Position numbers and translations under genes: made by a program
From: Mangrovimonas spongiae
GTDB taxonomy: Bacteria; Bacteroidota; Bacteroidia; Flavobacteriales; Flavobacteriaceae
NCBI RefSeq assembly: GCF_003944795.1
Contig: NZ_RWBG01000003.1
Coordinates: forward strand, 62,001 to 126,000
Direction: 5' to 3'
DNA: 64,000 bases
Shown: positions 35,742 to 43,273 of the stretch, one piece after another
Position numbering within the stretch: the stretch's first letter is position 1
Layout: each line of letters begins with the position of its first letter
The notes under the pieces: model-generated
Seen by the model: only the letters and a program-made list of their open reading frames with translations
Database searches by the model: none
What the model was told of the DNA's origin: nothing

Positions 35742-36959
35742 ATGATTTTAGAAATGAAAGTGCCTTCACCAGGTGAATCTATTACCGAAGTAGAAATAGC
35801 AGAATGGCTAGTAGAAGATGGTGACTACGTAGAAAAAGACCAAGCTATTGCCGAAGTTGATAGTGACAAAGCAACACTAGAACTCCCAGCAGAAGCTAGC
35901 GGAACCATTACACTAAAAGCCGAAGAAGGCGATGCTGTAGCTGTAGGAGAAGTTGTATGTTTAATAGATACAAGTGCCGAAAAGCCAGAAGGTGGTGAAA
36001 CACCAGCAAAAGAAGAGAAAAAACAAGAAGCACCAAAGGCCGAAGAAAAGAAAGCAGAGCCAGTTGCAGAAACTAAAACTTATGCAACAGGAACAGCAAG
36101 TCCAGCAGCTAAAAAAATATTAGCCGAAAAAGGCATAGAAGCTTCACAAGTAAAAGGGACAGGTAAAGATGGCCGCGTAACAAAAGACGACGCTGTTAAT
36201 GCAAAACCATCTATGGGAACCCCAACAGGAGGGAACAGAGGTGAATCGCGTTCAAAATTATCTATGCTTCGTCGTAAAGTAGCAGAACGTTTGGTATCTG
36301 CTAAAAACGAAACCGCTATGTTAACAACGTTTAACGAAGCGAACATGACACCTATTTTCGAGCTTCGTAAACAATACAAGGAAGCGTTTAAAGAAAAACA
36401 TGGTGTAAGCCTTGGGTTTATGAGTTTCTTTACAAAAGCTGTTGTAAGAGCGTTACAAGAATATCCAGCAGTAAACTCTATGATAGATGGTAAGGAAATG
36501 ATATCTTACGATTTTTGTGATATAAGTATTGCTGTTTCAGGCCCAAAAGGATTAATGGTACCTGTTATTAGAAATGCAGAAAACTTAACCTTTAGAGGTG
36601 TTGAAGCAGAAGTGAAACGTTTAGCACTTCGCGCTCGTGATGGGCAAATTACTGTCGATGAAATGACAGGAGGAACATTTACTATTTCTAACGGAGGCGT
36701 ATTTGGTAGTATGTTATCTACACCAATTATTAATCCACCACAAAGTGGTATTTTAGGAATGCACAATATTATCGAGCGCCCTATTGCTGTTGATGGTAAA
36801 GTAGAAATTCACCCAATGATGTATTTAGCATTATCTTACGATCATAGAATTATTGATGGTAAAGAGTCTGTTGGGTTCTTGGTGTCTATTAAAGAAGCCT
36901 TAGAAAATCCAGTAGAATTATTAATGAATGGTGATGTTAAAAAAGCTTTAGAGCTTTAA
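35742..36959 (+). CDS. sucB: Dihydrolipoyllysine-residue succinyltransferase (2-oxoglutarate dehydrogenase E2)
   Basis: A 405-residue protein with one lipoyl domain (about 1-75; lipoylated Lys43 in EVDSDKATL), an acidic and Ala-rich linker (about 80-120), a peripheral subunit-binding domain (about 118-155; [20 protein letters not shown]) and the catalytic acyltransferase domain ending in [17 protein letters not shown] (catalytic His and Asp). It transfers the succinyl group to CoA. Co-transcribed with sucA and followed by a strong terminator. Confidence 0.96.
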   Translation: MILEMKVPSPGESITEVEIAEWLVEDGDYVEKDQAIAEVDSDKATLELPAEASGTITLKAEEGDAVAVGEVVCLIDTSAEKPEGGETPAKEEKKQEAPKAEEKKAEPVAETKTYATGTASPAAKKILAEKGIEASQVKGTGKDGRVTKDDAVNAKPSMGTPTGGNRGESRSKLSMLRRKVAERLVSAKNETAMLTTFNEANMTPIFELRKQYKEAFKEKHGVSLGFMSFFTKAVVRALQEYPAVNSMIDGKEMISYDFCDISIAVSGPKGLMVPVIRNAENLTFRGVEAEVKRLALRARDGQITVDEMTGGTFTISNGGVFGSMLSTPIINPPQSGILGMHNIIERPIAVDGKVEIHPMMYLALSYDHRIIDGKESVGFLVSIKEALENPVELLMNGDVKKALEL

Positions 36960-36980
36960 GAAAAATAACTTTCTAAAATC

Positions 36981-37018
36981 AAAAAAGCGCGATGAAATTT
37001 GTTTCATCGCGCTTTTTT
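36981..37018. terminator. Bidirectional terminator after sucB
   Basis: A 13-bp perfect stem AAGCGCGATGAAA (36985-36997) / TTTCATCGCGCTT (37002-37014) with loop TTTG, A6 upstream and T6 downstream. It ends sucAB on the plus strand. On the minus strand it lies just past the small ORF at 37033-37164. Confidence 0.92.
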
Positions 37019-37032
37019 ATACAACTAACTAA

Positions 37033-37164
37033 CTAAAAAAAATTAACGAGTATATTTAATGAAATTACTGCTATAGCGAGCACTATAATACCAATTATAA
37101 AATACTTACCAATAGGTTTTAAATTGTTGTTCATGACATAAAGGTTTTCGTATTCACTTGGCAT
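37033..37164 (-). CDS. Predicted 43-aa single-span membrane peptide
   Basis: An ORF of 43 codons begins at ATG 37164 and ends with TAG at 37033. It can also start at ATG 37134, giving 33 residues. The N-terminal part is polar (MPSEYENLYVMNNNLKPIGK). It is followed by one strongly hydrophobic helix of about 20 residues (IIGIIVLAIAVISLNILVNFF in outline, split by Ser and Asn). It has an upstream hairpin, a possible promoter at 37269-37296 and a terminator immediately downstream, so it looks like a complete small transcription unit. No family recognised. Confidence 0.45.
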   Translation of the reverse strand: MPSEYENLYVMNNNLKPIGKYFIIGIIVLAIAVISLNILVNFF

Positions 37165-37185
37165 AGCTTTGTTGGGTTTTTTGAG

Positions 37186-37218
37186 AAAACTCTACGCCCC
37201 CTTTGACGTAGAGTTTTT
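37186..37218. terminator. Terminator-like hairpin in the leader of the small ORF
   Basis: An 11-bp perfect stem AAAACTCTACG (37186-37196) / CGTAGAGTTTT (37207-37217) with a 10-nt loop and T5 on the plus strand. On the minus strand it lies 22 bp before the small ORF and could act as an attenuator or mRNA-stabilising leader. Confidence 0.5.
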
Positions 37219-37268
37219 ATGATCCTTCTAATAAAATAATTAAAAGGGTGTTTTGATTAATAGCACTT

Positions 37269-37296
37269 CAAATATCTTACTTTAATAGATATCAAA
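37269..37296 (-). promoter_or_regulatory. Possible promoter of the small ORF
   Basis: On the minus strand TTTG (37296-37293), 16 bp and GATATTTG (37276-37269) resemble the TTTG / TAnnTTTG promoter, with one mismatch in the -7 box and shorter spacing than usual. The TTTG lies inside the first copy of the 33-bp repeat. Confidence 0.3.
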
Positions 37297-37320
37297 CAAT
37301 ACGTAGAAATACGTATTTTT
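37288..37320. repeat. 33-bp repeat, copy 1, with TACGTA hairpin
   Basis: This matches 37424-37456 at 32 of 33 positions. It contains AATACGTA-GAAA-TACGTATT, an 8-bp perfect stem with a GAAA tetraloop on the plus strand, followed by five T. In the other copy the loop is GAAC. Confidence 0.7.
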
Positions 37321-37337
37321 TGGCAGAGATTTCATAA

Positions 37338-37380
37338 AAAAAAGCTCTATCACAAAATATGCTGTGTATAGAGCCTTTTA
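37338..37380 (-). terminator. Terminator of the NarL/LuxR-type regulator gene
   Basis: GCTCTATCACA and TGTGTATAGAGC pair with a small internal bulge (about 37347-37374). On the minus strand the hairpin is followed by eight T (plus-strand A-run at 37338-37345). It lies about 80 bp past the regulator stop. Confidence 0.6.
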
Positions 37381-37423
37381 TTCCCCTTGTAATTAATAGC
37401 ATTGTAAAATTCGGAAATAAAAG

Positions 37424-37456
37424 GATATCAAACAATACGTAGAACTACGTATTTTT
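37424..37456. repeat. 33-bp repeat, copy 2, overlapping the 3' end of the response regulator
   Basis: Second copy of the repeat at 37288-37320, starting 136 bp later, with a single difference in the hairpin loop. Its last two bases overlap the stop codon of the regulator gene (37455-37457), so on that mRNA the hairpin forms right after translation ends. Confidence 0.7.
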
Positions 37457-38084
37457 ACTCTAAATAAGGCTCAATTTCTTTAGCAAAAAGTGCTAGGCTA
37501 GTATGTTTGCACTCTAATTTTAGTTTTTTGGAGATGTTGCTTTTATGTTTTTCTATGGTTCTATTAGACACAAATAAAATATCACCAATCTCTTTGGCTG
37601 TTTTGTTTTTTGCGGTGAGCTTTAAAACCTCTTTTTCGGTAGGGGTTAATAATTTAAGTTCTTCTGGAACTTGTTCTTTTTCTAAGTGAGAGAGAAGTTC
37701 TGGGCTAAAATAAGAGGTGTTTTCTAAAATAGAAGCAATACAGTTTTCTATTTCGGTAAGAGCAAATTCTTTAAGGACATAACCATAAATGCCTAAAGAC
37801 TTGGCTTGGTTATAGATAGATTCATCTTTTTCGAAAGTGATTATAATTATTTTGGTGTTAAATTCATTGTTTTTACACTTCTCGGCAATTTGTAAGCCTG
37901 TTAAATAAGGCATTTGTATATCTAAAATGGCAATATCTGGTTGCAAATCTTCTATAAGTTGATAAGCTTGTTTGCCATTTTTAGCGCTATCTAAAACATT
38001 ATAATGACGTTCTTTTAGGAAATCTTCTAGCCCTTTAAGTATAAGAGGATGGTCGTCTGCTATTATAATTGAGGGCGTTTTCAT
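37455..38084 (-). CDS. NarL/FixJ-type (LuxR HTH) response regulator
   Basis: A 209-residue protein with receiver domain (acidic pairs ADDH, phospho-acceptor Asp55 in AILDIQMP, Lys in YVLKEF) and a C-terminal LuxR helix-turn-helix (about 143-205; LLTPTEKEVLKLTAKNKTAK and ILFVSNRTIEKHKSNI). No kinase gene is adjacent, so its partner is unknown; TPR kinases of this phylum are likely candidates. The 3' end is followed by the TACGTA repeat and a terminator. Confidence 0.92.
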   Translation of the reverse strand: MKTPSIIIADDHPLILKGLEDFLKERHYNVLDSAKNGKQAYQLIEDLQPDIAILDIQMPYLTGLQIAEKCKNNEFNTKIIIITFEKDESIYNQAKSLGIYGYVLKEFALTEIENCIASILENTSYFSPELLSHLEKEQVPEELKLLTPTEKEVLKLTAKNKTAKEIGDILFVSNRTIEKHKSNISKKLKLECKHTSLALFAKEIEPYLE

Positions 38085-38146
38085 GATGAGGCTATTAATC
38101 TAATCTCTGTAAAGATAATAACTTTTCTTTTTTTAGAAGAAAAGTA

Positions 38147-38602
38147 TTACAGCTTTAAATACAAGTATTTTTTTTCGTAATCTATAACTGCTTTTCCCTT
38201 TTTTAAAATATCGGCACCAATTATCCCATCAACAGGATCTGCATTATGATTAACAAGAGCCGTATTAACATGGGTAAGACTAAATAAAATTAAAGCGACT
38301 TTTTCTTTTTTCCATTTACCAATTTTTACTTTATTTTTCTTGGAGATTTGTGTCATCATATTACTAGCGCCAGCACCTGCAGCTCTAACTTCAGAATCTT
38401 TTGCTTTAAGTTTAAATCGGTCAATACTTTCAAAATCTAAACAAGAGCTCGAAGCACCTGTATCTAAAATAAACGATCCTTTTACACCGTTTATAGAGGC
38501 TCTAATTTCAAAATGATTGGTTTTGGTAAGATGTAATTTTTTTCTAACGTATCCTTTTTTTAGTAAAAAGTCTTTTAATTCTTCAGGAGATTTCTCTTTC
38601 AT
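38147..38602 (-). CDS. Retropepsin-like aspartic protease
   Basis: A 151-residue protein with the aspartic protease signature FILDTGASSSCLDF (catalytic Asp47) and the second hallmark DGIIGADILKKGKAVIDY. One catalytic aspartate per chain means it would act as a dimer, like retroviral proteases. No signal peptide is visible, so it is probably cytoplasmic. The physiological substrate is unknown. It lies upstream of the response regulator on the same strand with a 62-bp gap. Confidence 0.85.
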   Translation of the reverse strand: MKEKSPEELKDFLLKKGYVRKKLHLTKTNHFEIRASINGVKGSFILDTGASSSCLDFESIDRFKLKAKDSEVRAAGAGASNMMTQISKKNKVKIGKWKKEKVALILFSLTHVNTALVNHNADPVDGIIGADILKKGKAVIDYEKKYLYLKL

Positions 38603-38747
38603 ACTTCATTAAATTTATAGAACCGTAAAAATACAACGCTTCATATTAAGAAAACGGTTGTAATATAATAAATTAAGGTAAAATGCTTTATGTGCCTAGC
38701 ATGATGAAATAGTAAGCGAAAATATACGACAATGCTAACGACTTTTA

Positions 38748-38755
38748 TATTTTTG
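38748..38755 (+). promoter_or_regulatory. -7 promoter box (TATTTTTG) just before tatD-like gene
   Basis: TATTTTTG matches TAnnTTTG and ends 5 bp before the ATG at 38761, which would place the transcription start at or next to the start codon. Confidence 0.4.
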
Positions 38756-38760
38756 TGCTT

Positions 38761-39528
38761 ATGATTATAACCGATACCCATACCCATTTATATAGTGACG
38801 CTTTCAATGAAGATAGAGCAGAAATGATAGAACGTGCTTTAAATCTTGGTGTAAAACGATTCTTTATTCCTGCCATAGACTCAACTTATACAAAAGCTAT
38901 GTACGAGTTAGAAGCTAATTTTAAAGAATACGTACATTTAATGATGGGGTTACACCCAACATCTGTAAAAGAAAATTACAAAACAGAATTAGCACATGTT
39001 GAAAAACAATTAGCCAAACGTGAGTTTTGTGCTGTTGGCGAAATTGGTATCGATTTATACTGGGACACCTCTACCTTAGAAATACAAAAAGAGGCGTTTA
39101 AACATCAAATACAATTAGCTAAACACTATAACTTGCCCATTGTTATTCATTGTCGCGAAGCTTTCGATGAAATTTTTGACGTTTTAGAAACAGAAAATGA
39201 TGATAAACTCTACGGCATTTTCCATTGCTTTACTGGAACCTTAGAACAAGCCAAAAAAGCTATATCCTATAATATGAAATTAGGTGTTGGTGGTGTGGTA
39301 ACCTTTAAAAATGGGAAAATAGATCAATTTATAAATCAAATAGATTTAAAGCATATCGTTCTAGAAACCGATTCCCCATATTTAGCACCAAAACCTTATC
39401 GTGGGAAACGTAACGAAAGTGCTTATGTGGTAAAAGTTTTGGAAAAGCTATCGGAATTATATGGTGTTTCACAAGAAGACATCGCAAAAATTACCACTCA
39501 AAACTCAAAAGAGATTTTTAAAATATAA
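38761..39528 (+). CDS. TatD family metal-dependent hydrolase (DNase)
   Basis: A 255-residue TIM-barrel metalloenzyme with metal ligands in THTHLY (near the N-terminus), GEIGID (Glu), IVIHCREA, FHCFTG and LETDSPYLAP. Family members are 3'-5' DNases or general phosphoesterases in DNA repair and RNA turnover. I chose ATG 38761 over an in-frame GTG at 38755 because it gives the normal MIITDTHTHLY start. The asparaginase gene follows after 3 bp, so they form an operon. Confidence 0.92.
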   Translation: MIITDTHTHLYSDAFNEDRAEMIERALNLGVKRFFIPAIDSTYTKAMYELEANFKEYVHLMMGLHPTSVKENYKTELAHVEKQLAKREFCAVGEIGIDLYWDTSTLEIQKEAFKHQIQLAKHYNLPIVIHCREAFDEIFDVLETENDDKLYGIFHCFTGTLEQAKKAISYNMKLGVGGVVTFKNGKIDQFINQIDLKHIVLETDSPYLAPKPYRGKRNESAYVVKVLEKLSELYGVSQEDIAKITTQNSKEIFKI

Positions 39529-39531
39529 TCT

Positions 39532-40560
39532 ATGGATAAGCAACCTAATATACTATTAATTTATACGGGTGGAACCATAGGTATGGTAAAAAACCCTAAT
39601 ACAGGAGCTTTAAAGGCCTTTAATTTTGATAACTTGTTGAAGCGTATTCCTGAGTTAAAATTAATAAGCTGCAATATTTCAACAGTATCTTTTGATGAGC
39701 CTATCGATTCCTCAAACATGAATCCTAGTTATTGGGTGCACATTGCCGAAATAATAGAAGAACACTACGATGCTTATGATGGTTTTGTCGTGTTACATGG
39801 CAGCGATACGATGAGTTACACGGCTTCAGCATTAAGTTTTATGTTAGAAAACTTGGCAAAACCCGTTATTTTAACCGGGTCGCAATTACCTATTGGGGAT
39901 TTAAGAACAGATGCCAAAGAAAATTTAATCACTTCTATACAAATGGCCTCGCTACAAAAGCGAAACAGACCTGTAATTAGAGAAGTGGGGCTATATTTTG
40001 AATATAAATTATACAGAGGAAACAGAACAACAAAAATAAATGCCGAACATTTTGAAGCCTTCGAGTCGTTAAATTACCCACATTTAGCAGAATCTGGCGT
40101 GCATTTAAACGTTAATTATGAGGATTTATTTAAACCCAATGCGCGAAAAAAACTAGTTGTACACAAGCAGTTTGACAATAATATTGCATTAATTAAGTTA
40201 TTCCCAGGAATATCAAAAGCCGTTTTAGATTGCATGGTACACAATCCTAAATTAAAAGGCATTATTTTAGAAACATATGGTGCTGGCAATGCTACAACCG
40301 AAGATTGGTTTGTTGATGTAATTAAAACAGCCTTAAAAAACGATATTCAAGTTATAAATGTAACCCAATGTTCGGGTGGAAGTGTTAACATGGGAAGCTA
40401 CGAAACGAGTTCTCAGCTAAAATCGTTAGGTGTAATTTCAGGAAAAGACATCACAACAGAGGCCGCTGTAACAAAATTAATGTATATGTTAGGAGAAAAA
40501 GTTTCCTCTAAAACGTTCAAAACCATATTCGAAACCTCTTTAAGAGGGGAAATGACATAA
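39532..40560 (+). CDS. ansA: Type I L-asparaginase
   Basis: A 342-residue asparaginase/glutaminase with the two catalytic Thr motifs IYTGGTIGM and VLHGSDTMSYTASALSFML, and the conserved Lys in RTDAKENL. No signal peptide, so it is the cytoplasmic, low-affinity type that converts asparagine to aspartate and ammonia. It follows the TatD gene by 3 bp, an arrangement seen in other Bacteroidota. Confidence 0.93.
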   Translation: MDKQPNILLIYTGGTIGMVKNPNTGALKAFNFDNLLKRIPELKLISCNISTVSFDEPIDSSNMNPSYWVHIAEIIEEHYDAYDGFVVLHGSDTMSYTASALSFMLENLAKPVILTGSQLPIGDLRTDAKENLITSIQMASLQKRNRPVIREVGLYFEYKLYRGNRTTKINAEHFEAFESLNYPHLAESGVHLNVNYEDLFKPNARKKLVVHKQFDNNIALIKLFPGISKAVLDCMVHNPKLKGIILETYGAGNATTEDWFVDVIKTALKNDIQVINVTQCSGGSVNMGSYETSSQLKSLGVISGKDITTEAAVTKLMYMLGEKVSSKTFKTIFETSLRGEMT

Positions 40561-40641
40561 AATTAACTGTGAAAATTTTTACCTTTCAAAAGTTTTTTTG
40601 TTATTTGCTTGGTCGTATTATAGAATAATACCAAAATAAAC

Positions 40642-40729
40642 AGAGAGGTGGCCGAGTGGTCGAAGGCGCACGCCTGGAAAGTGTGTATACGCCAAAAGCG
40701 TATCGAGGGTTCGAATCCCTTCCTCTCTG
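40642..40729 (+). tRNA. tRNA-Ser (anticodon GGA)
   Basis: An 88-nt cloverleaf: acceptor stem AGAGAGG (40642-40648) / CCTCTCT (40722-40728), discriminator G, D-arm GGCCGAGTGGTCGAAGGC, anticodon stem CACGC/GTGTG with loop CTGGAAA (anticodon GGA), a long variable arm (TACGCCAAAAGCGTA) typical of class II serine tRNAs, and T-arm AGGGTTCGAATCCCT. CCA is not encoded. It reads UCC and UCU. Confidence 0.97.
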
Positions 40730-40804
40730 CTGATAATTTATTCTATAATCACATTTTTTTTATATCTTTAAACACTTTAACTAATAAAATTAAGAACAAG
40801 AACA

Positions 40805-41581
40805 ATGAAAAGATTATTTTCTATCCTTGCCATCATGTGTTTTATGGCATTAGGAACAGCTAACGCAACTACTTATGCAACCTCTGCGAACGCAGTTGCA
40901 GCAACCATTCAAGAAGATGCTGCCCAAGACGATGCAGCAGAAGAAGAAACCTTAGGATTTCACCAAGAACTTAAAAAACGTTTTATAGAAGGTGGTCCAG
41001 TTTTTATGGGGATCGTTTTATTATGTTTAATTCTTGGTCTAGCAATCGCTATTGAGAGAATTATCTTTTTAAATCTTTCTACAACAAACACAAAAAAATT
41101 AACTCAAGAAGTTGAAGACGCATTACAATCTGGTGGTGTAGATGCCGCTAAAGAAGTTTGTCGTAACACAAAAGGCCCTGTTGCTTCTATTTTCTACCAA
41201 GGATTAGATAGAACAGACGAAGGTATCGAAGCAGCCGAAAAAGCTGTTGTAGCATACGGTGGTGTGCAAATGGGACAATTAGAGAAAAACGTTTCTTGGA
41301 TTTCTTTATTTATCGCCTTAGCACCAATGTTAGGTTTCATGGGTACTGTAATTGGTATGATTAAAGCCTTCGATAAAATTCAAGCTGCTGGAGATATGCA
41401 ACCATCACTTGTAGCAGGTGGTATTAAGGTAGCACTTTTAACAACGGTATTTGGTCTTATCGTTGCAATTATTCTTCAAATTTTCTACAACTACATTATT
41501 GCTAAAATCGACAGTATCGTTAACGATATGGAAGATGCTTCAATTACTTTAATGGACTTATTGATTAGAAATAAGAAGTAA
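40805..41581 (+). CDS. exbB: MotA/TolQ/ExbB family proton channel protein
   Basis: A 258-residue protein with an N-terminal signal-like helix and an Ala/Asp/Glu-rich segment (about 30-60), then three membrane helices of the ExbB/TolQ type (GPVFMGIVLLCLILGLAIAI; SWISLFIALAPMLGFMGTVIGMI; VALLTTVFGLIVAIILQIFY). ExbB and ExbD form the proton-driven motor that energises TonB or similar systems. The downstream genes encode a membrane protein and two ExbD subunits. Confidence 0.92.
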   Translation: MKRLFSILAIMCFMALGTANATTYATSANAVAATIQEDAAQDDAAEEETLGFHQELKKRFIEGGPVFMGIVLLCLILGLAIAIERIIFLNLSTTNTKKLTQEVEDALQSGGVDAAKEVCRNTKGPVASIFYQGLDRTDEGIEAAEKAVVAYGGVQMGQLEKNVSWISLFIALAPMLGFMGTVIGMIKAFDKIQAAGDMQPSLVAGGIKVALLTTVFGLIVAIILQIFYNYIIAKIDSIVNDMEDASITLMDLLIRNKK

Positions 41582-41604
41582 TAATTTTTTAACTAAATAC
41601 AATT

Positions 41605-42057
41605 ATGAGTTTACATAAGATTTTAAAAATATTAGCTGGCCTATTAGGTATTGCTGGTATTGTTGCCCTAATTAGCCTTATCGCGACAGGGGACGATACT
41701 ATTAAAGCAGATGCCTTAGCAGGAGATACAGCTATTATCGATCCTATAGCCTATATTGCTTACATTGTTATGTTATTAGTAATAGGCTTAGTTGTTATTT
41801 TCGTGTTAAAAAATCTATTCACGAATACGGCAACATTAAAAAACACGTTAATAGGTCTAGGAGCTTTTGTGCTGTTAGCGCTTATTTGTTATTTCGCTTT
41901 TGCCAATGGTGTAGAAACCCCATTAAGTGACGGTGAAATGCTTTCTGAAAACGGTTCGAAGCTTATAGGAGCAGGACTATACATGTTCTATTTCCTAGTA
42001 TTAATAGCAGGTGGAGCCATGTTATTTTCAGGAGTTAAAAAAATGATAAACAGATAA
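41605..42057 (+). CDS. Four-helix membrane protein between exbB and exbD
   Basis: A 150-residue protein with four predicted membrane helices (about 8-28, 46-68, 78-100 and 122-142). No family recognised. It lies 23 bp after exbB and 9 bp before exbD, so it is part of the same operon and may be an accessory part of the motor complex. Confidence 0.7.
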   Translation: MSLHKILKILAGLLGIAGIVALISLIATGDDTIKADALAGDTAIIDPIAYIAYIVMLLVIGLVVIFVLKNLFTNTATLKNTLIGLGAFVLLALICYFAFANGVETPLSDGEMLSENGSKLIGAGLYMFYFLVLIAGGAMLFSGVKKMINR

Positions 42058-42066
42058 CAATTAATT

Positions 42067-42702
42067 ATGGCAAAAAGATCAGCACCAGAAGTGAATGCAG
42101 GCTCAATGGCTGACATTGCTTTCTTACTATTAATTTTCTTCTTGGTAACAACAACCATAGAAACAGATTCTGGATTAAGCAGAAAACTACCTCCTATGGA
42201 AGAGCAAGAAGAAGATGTTATCATTAAAGAGAAAAATATTTTCCAGATAAACGTAAACAGAAATAACGAACTGTTACTTAAAACTGGAGGAGAAGAAAAG
42301 CTTTTAAATATAAAAGATTTAAGAGCCGAAGCAGTAAAATTTCTTGATAATGGTGGCGGTACTGGTGAAGATGCCTGTAAGAGATGTAAAGGGAATAAAA
42401 ACCCTAAATCTTCAGATAATTTCCAAAAAGCAGTAGTTTCCTTACAAAGTGATAGAGCAACTAAGTACGATACTTATATTGCTGTGCAAAATGAAGTTAT
42501 CGCGGCATACAACCAGTTAAGAAATAGAGAATTTAAAAGAGATTTTCCTGGCGAAGATATGAGTTTTGTGGAAGCCGAAAAGCGATATAACGACCCACGA
42601 ACAAGTTCTAGCGAGAAGGATAAATTAAAAGAGAAATTAGAGAAAATAAAACTATTAATTCCTCAAAAATTCTCTGAGGCAGAGCCTAAAAAGTCTAATT
42701 AG
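42067..42702 (+). CDS. exbD: ExbD/TolR family protein with CxxC-containing periplasmic insert
   Basis: A 211-residue protein: a short cytoplasmic start, one membrane helix with the conserved functional Asp in MADIAFLLLIFFLVTTTIETD, and a periplasmic ExbD domain. The domain is longer than usual (ExbD is about 140 residues) and holds an insert at about 100-130 with CKRCKGNKNPKSSDN, which could bind metal or form a disulfide. It pairs with ExbB and the second ExbD downstream. Confidence 0.9.
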   Translation: MAKRSAPEVNAGSMADIAFLLLIFFLVTTTIETDSGLSRKLPPMEEQEEDVIIKEKNIFQINVNRNNELLLKTGGEEKLLNIKDLRAEAVKFLDNGGGTGEDACKRCKGNKNPKSSDNFQKAVVSLQSDRATKYDTYIAVQNEVIAAYNQLRNREFKRDFPGEDMSFVEAEKRYNDPRTSSSEKDKLKEKLEKIKLLIPQKFSEAEPKKSN

Positions 42703-42715
42703 ATAACACAGAGAT

Positions 42716-43201
42716 ATGTCTAAATTTAAAAAGAAAAAATCAGGTGATTTACCTGCGATTTCTACAGCATCCTTACCAGATATTGTATTCATGCTATTGT
42801 TCTTCTTTATGGTGGCAACAGTAATGAGACAAAATACTTTAAAGGTGCAAAACAGTTTACCCGCAGCAGACCAAGTTGAAAAACTAGATAAAAAAGATTT
42901 GGTTATGTATATATATGTTGGTAAACCTAGTAGCAACTATCAAAGTAAATATGGTACAGAGGCAAGAATTCAGTTAAATGATAAATTCGCCGATGTTGAC
43001 GATATCGCTGCTTTTATTCAAGCAGAACGCGCATCAAAAAGAGAGGAATTAGTTCCTTTTCTTACCACATCTTTAAAAGTAGATAGCGATGCTAATATGG
43101 GTATTGTTACCGATATTAAACAAGAGTTACGTAAAGTAAATGCTCTAAAAATAAATTATACAACCAGAAAAGGCGATGCTTTAGCTGGTTTAAAGGATTA
43201 G
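42716..43201 (+). CDS. exbD: Second ExbD/TolR family protein
   Basis: A 161-residue protein with the same single-helix architecture; the functional Asp lies in LPDIVFMLLFFFMVATVMR. The periplasmic part is of normal length and lacks the Cys insert of its neighbour. Thirteen bases separate it from the first ExbD gene. Two different ExbD subunits per ExbB are common in this phylum. Confidence 0.9.
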   Translation: MSKFKKKKSGDLPAISTASLPDIVFMLLFFFMVATVMRQNTLKVQNSLPAADQVEKLDKKDLVMYIYVGKPSSNYQSKYGTEARIQLNDKFADVDDIAAFIQAERASKREELVPFLTTSLKVDSDANMGIVTDIKQELRKVNALKINYTTRKGDALAGLKD

Positions 43202-43225
43202 TTGATAATCTTAATTTTATAAATT

Positions 43226-43258
43226 AAAGGCGTTTTGAGAAATCATCACGCCTTTATT
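43226..43258 (+). terminator. Weak terminator after the exbD genes
   Basis: AAAGGCG (43226-43232) / CGCCTTT (43249-43255), 7-bp stem, 16-nt loop, followed by ATTTAT. It may partly separate the exb operon from the PorT-like gene. Confidence 0.5.
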
Positions 43259-43273
43259 TATATGTAGCTTATA

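Noticed and set aside
37288-37456. Possible CRISPR array
   Set aside because: Only two repeat copies 136 bp apart, with hairpins followed by T-runs, and no cas genes in the window.
40648-40863. Open frame of 71 codons starting inside the tRNA
   Set aside because: It overlaps tRNA-Ser(GGA) and the start of exbB. Its N-terminus (MAEWSKAHAWK...) is a translated tRNA sequence, a well-known annotation artefact.
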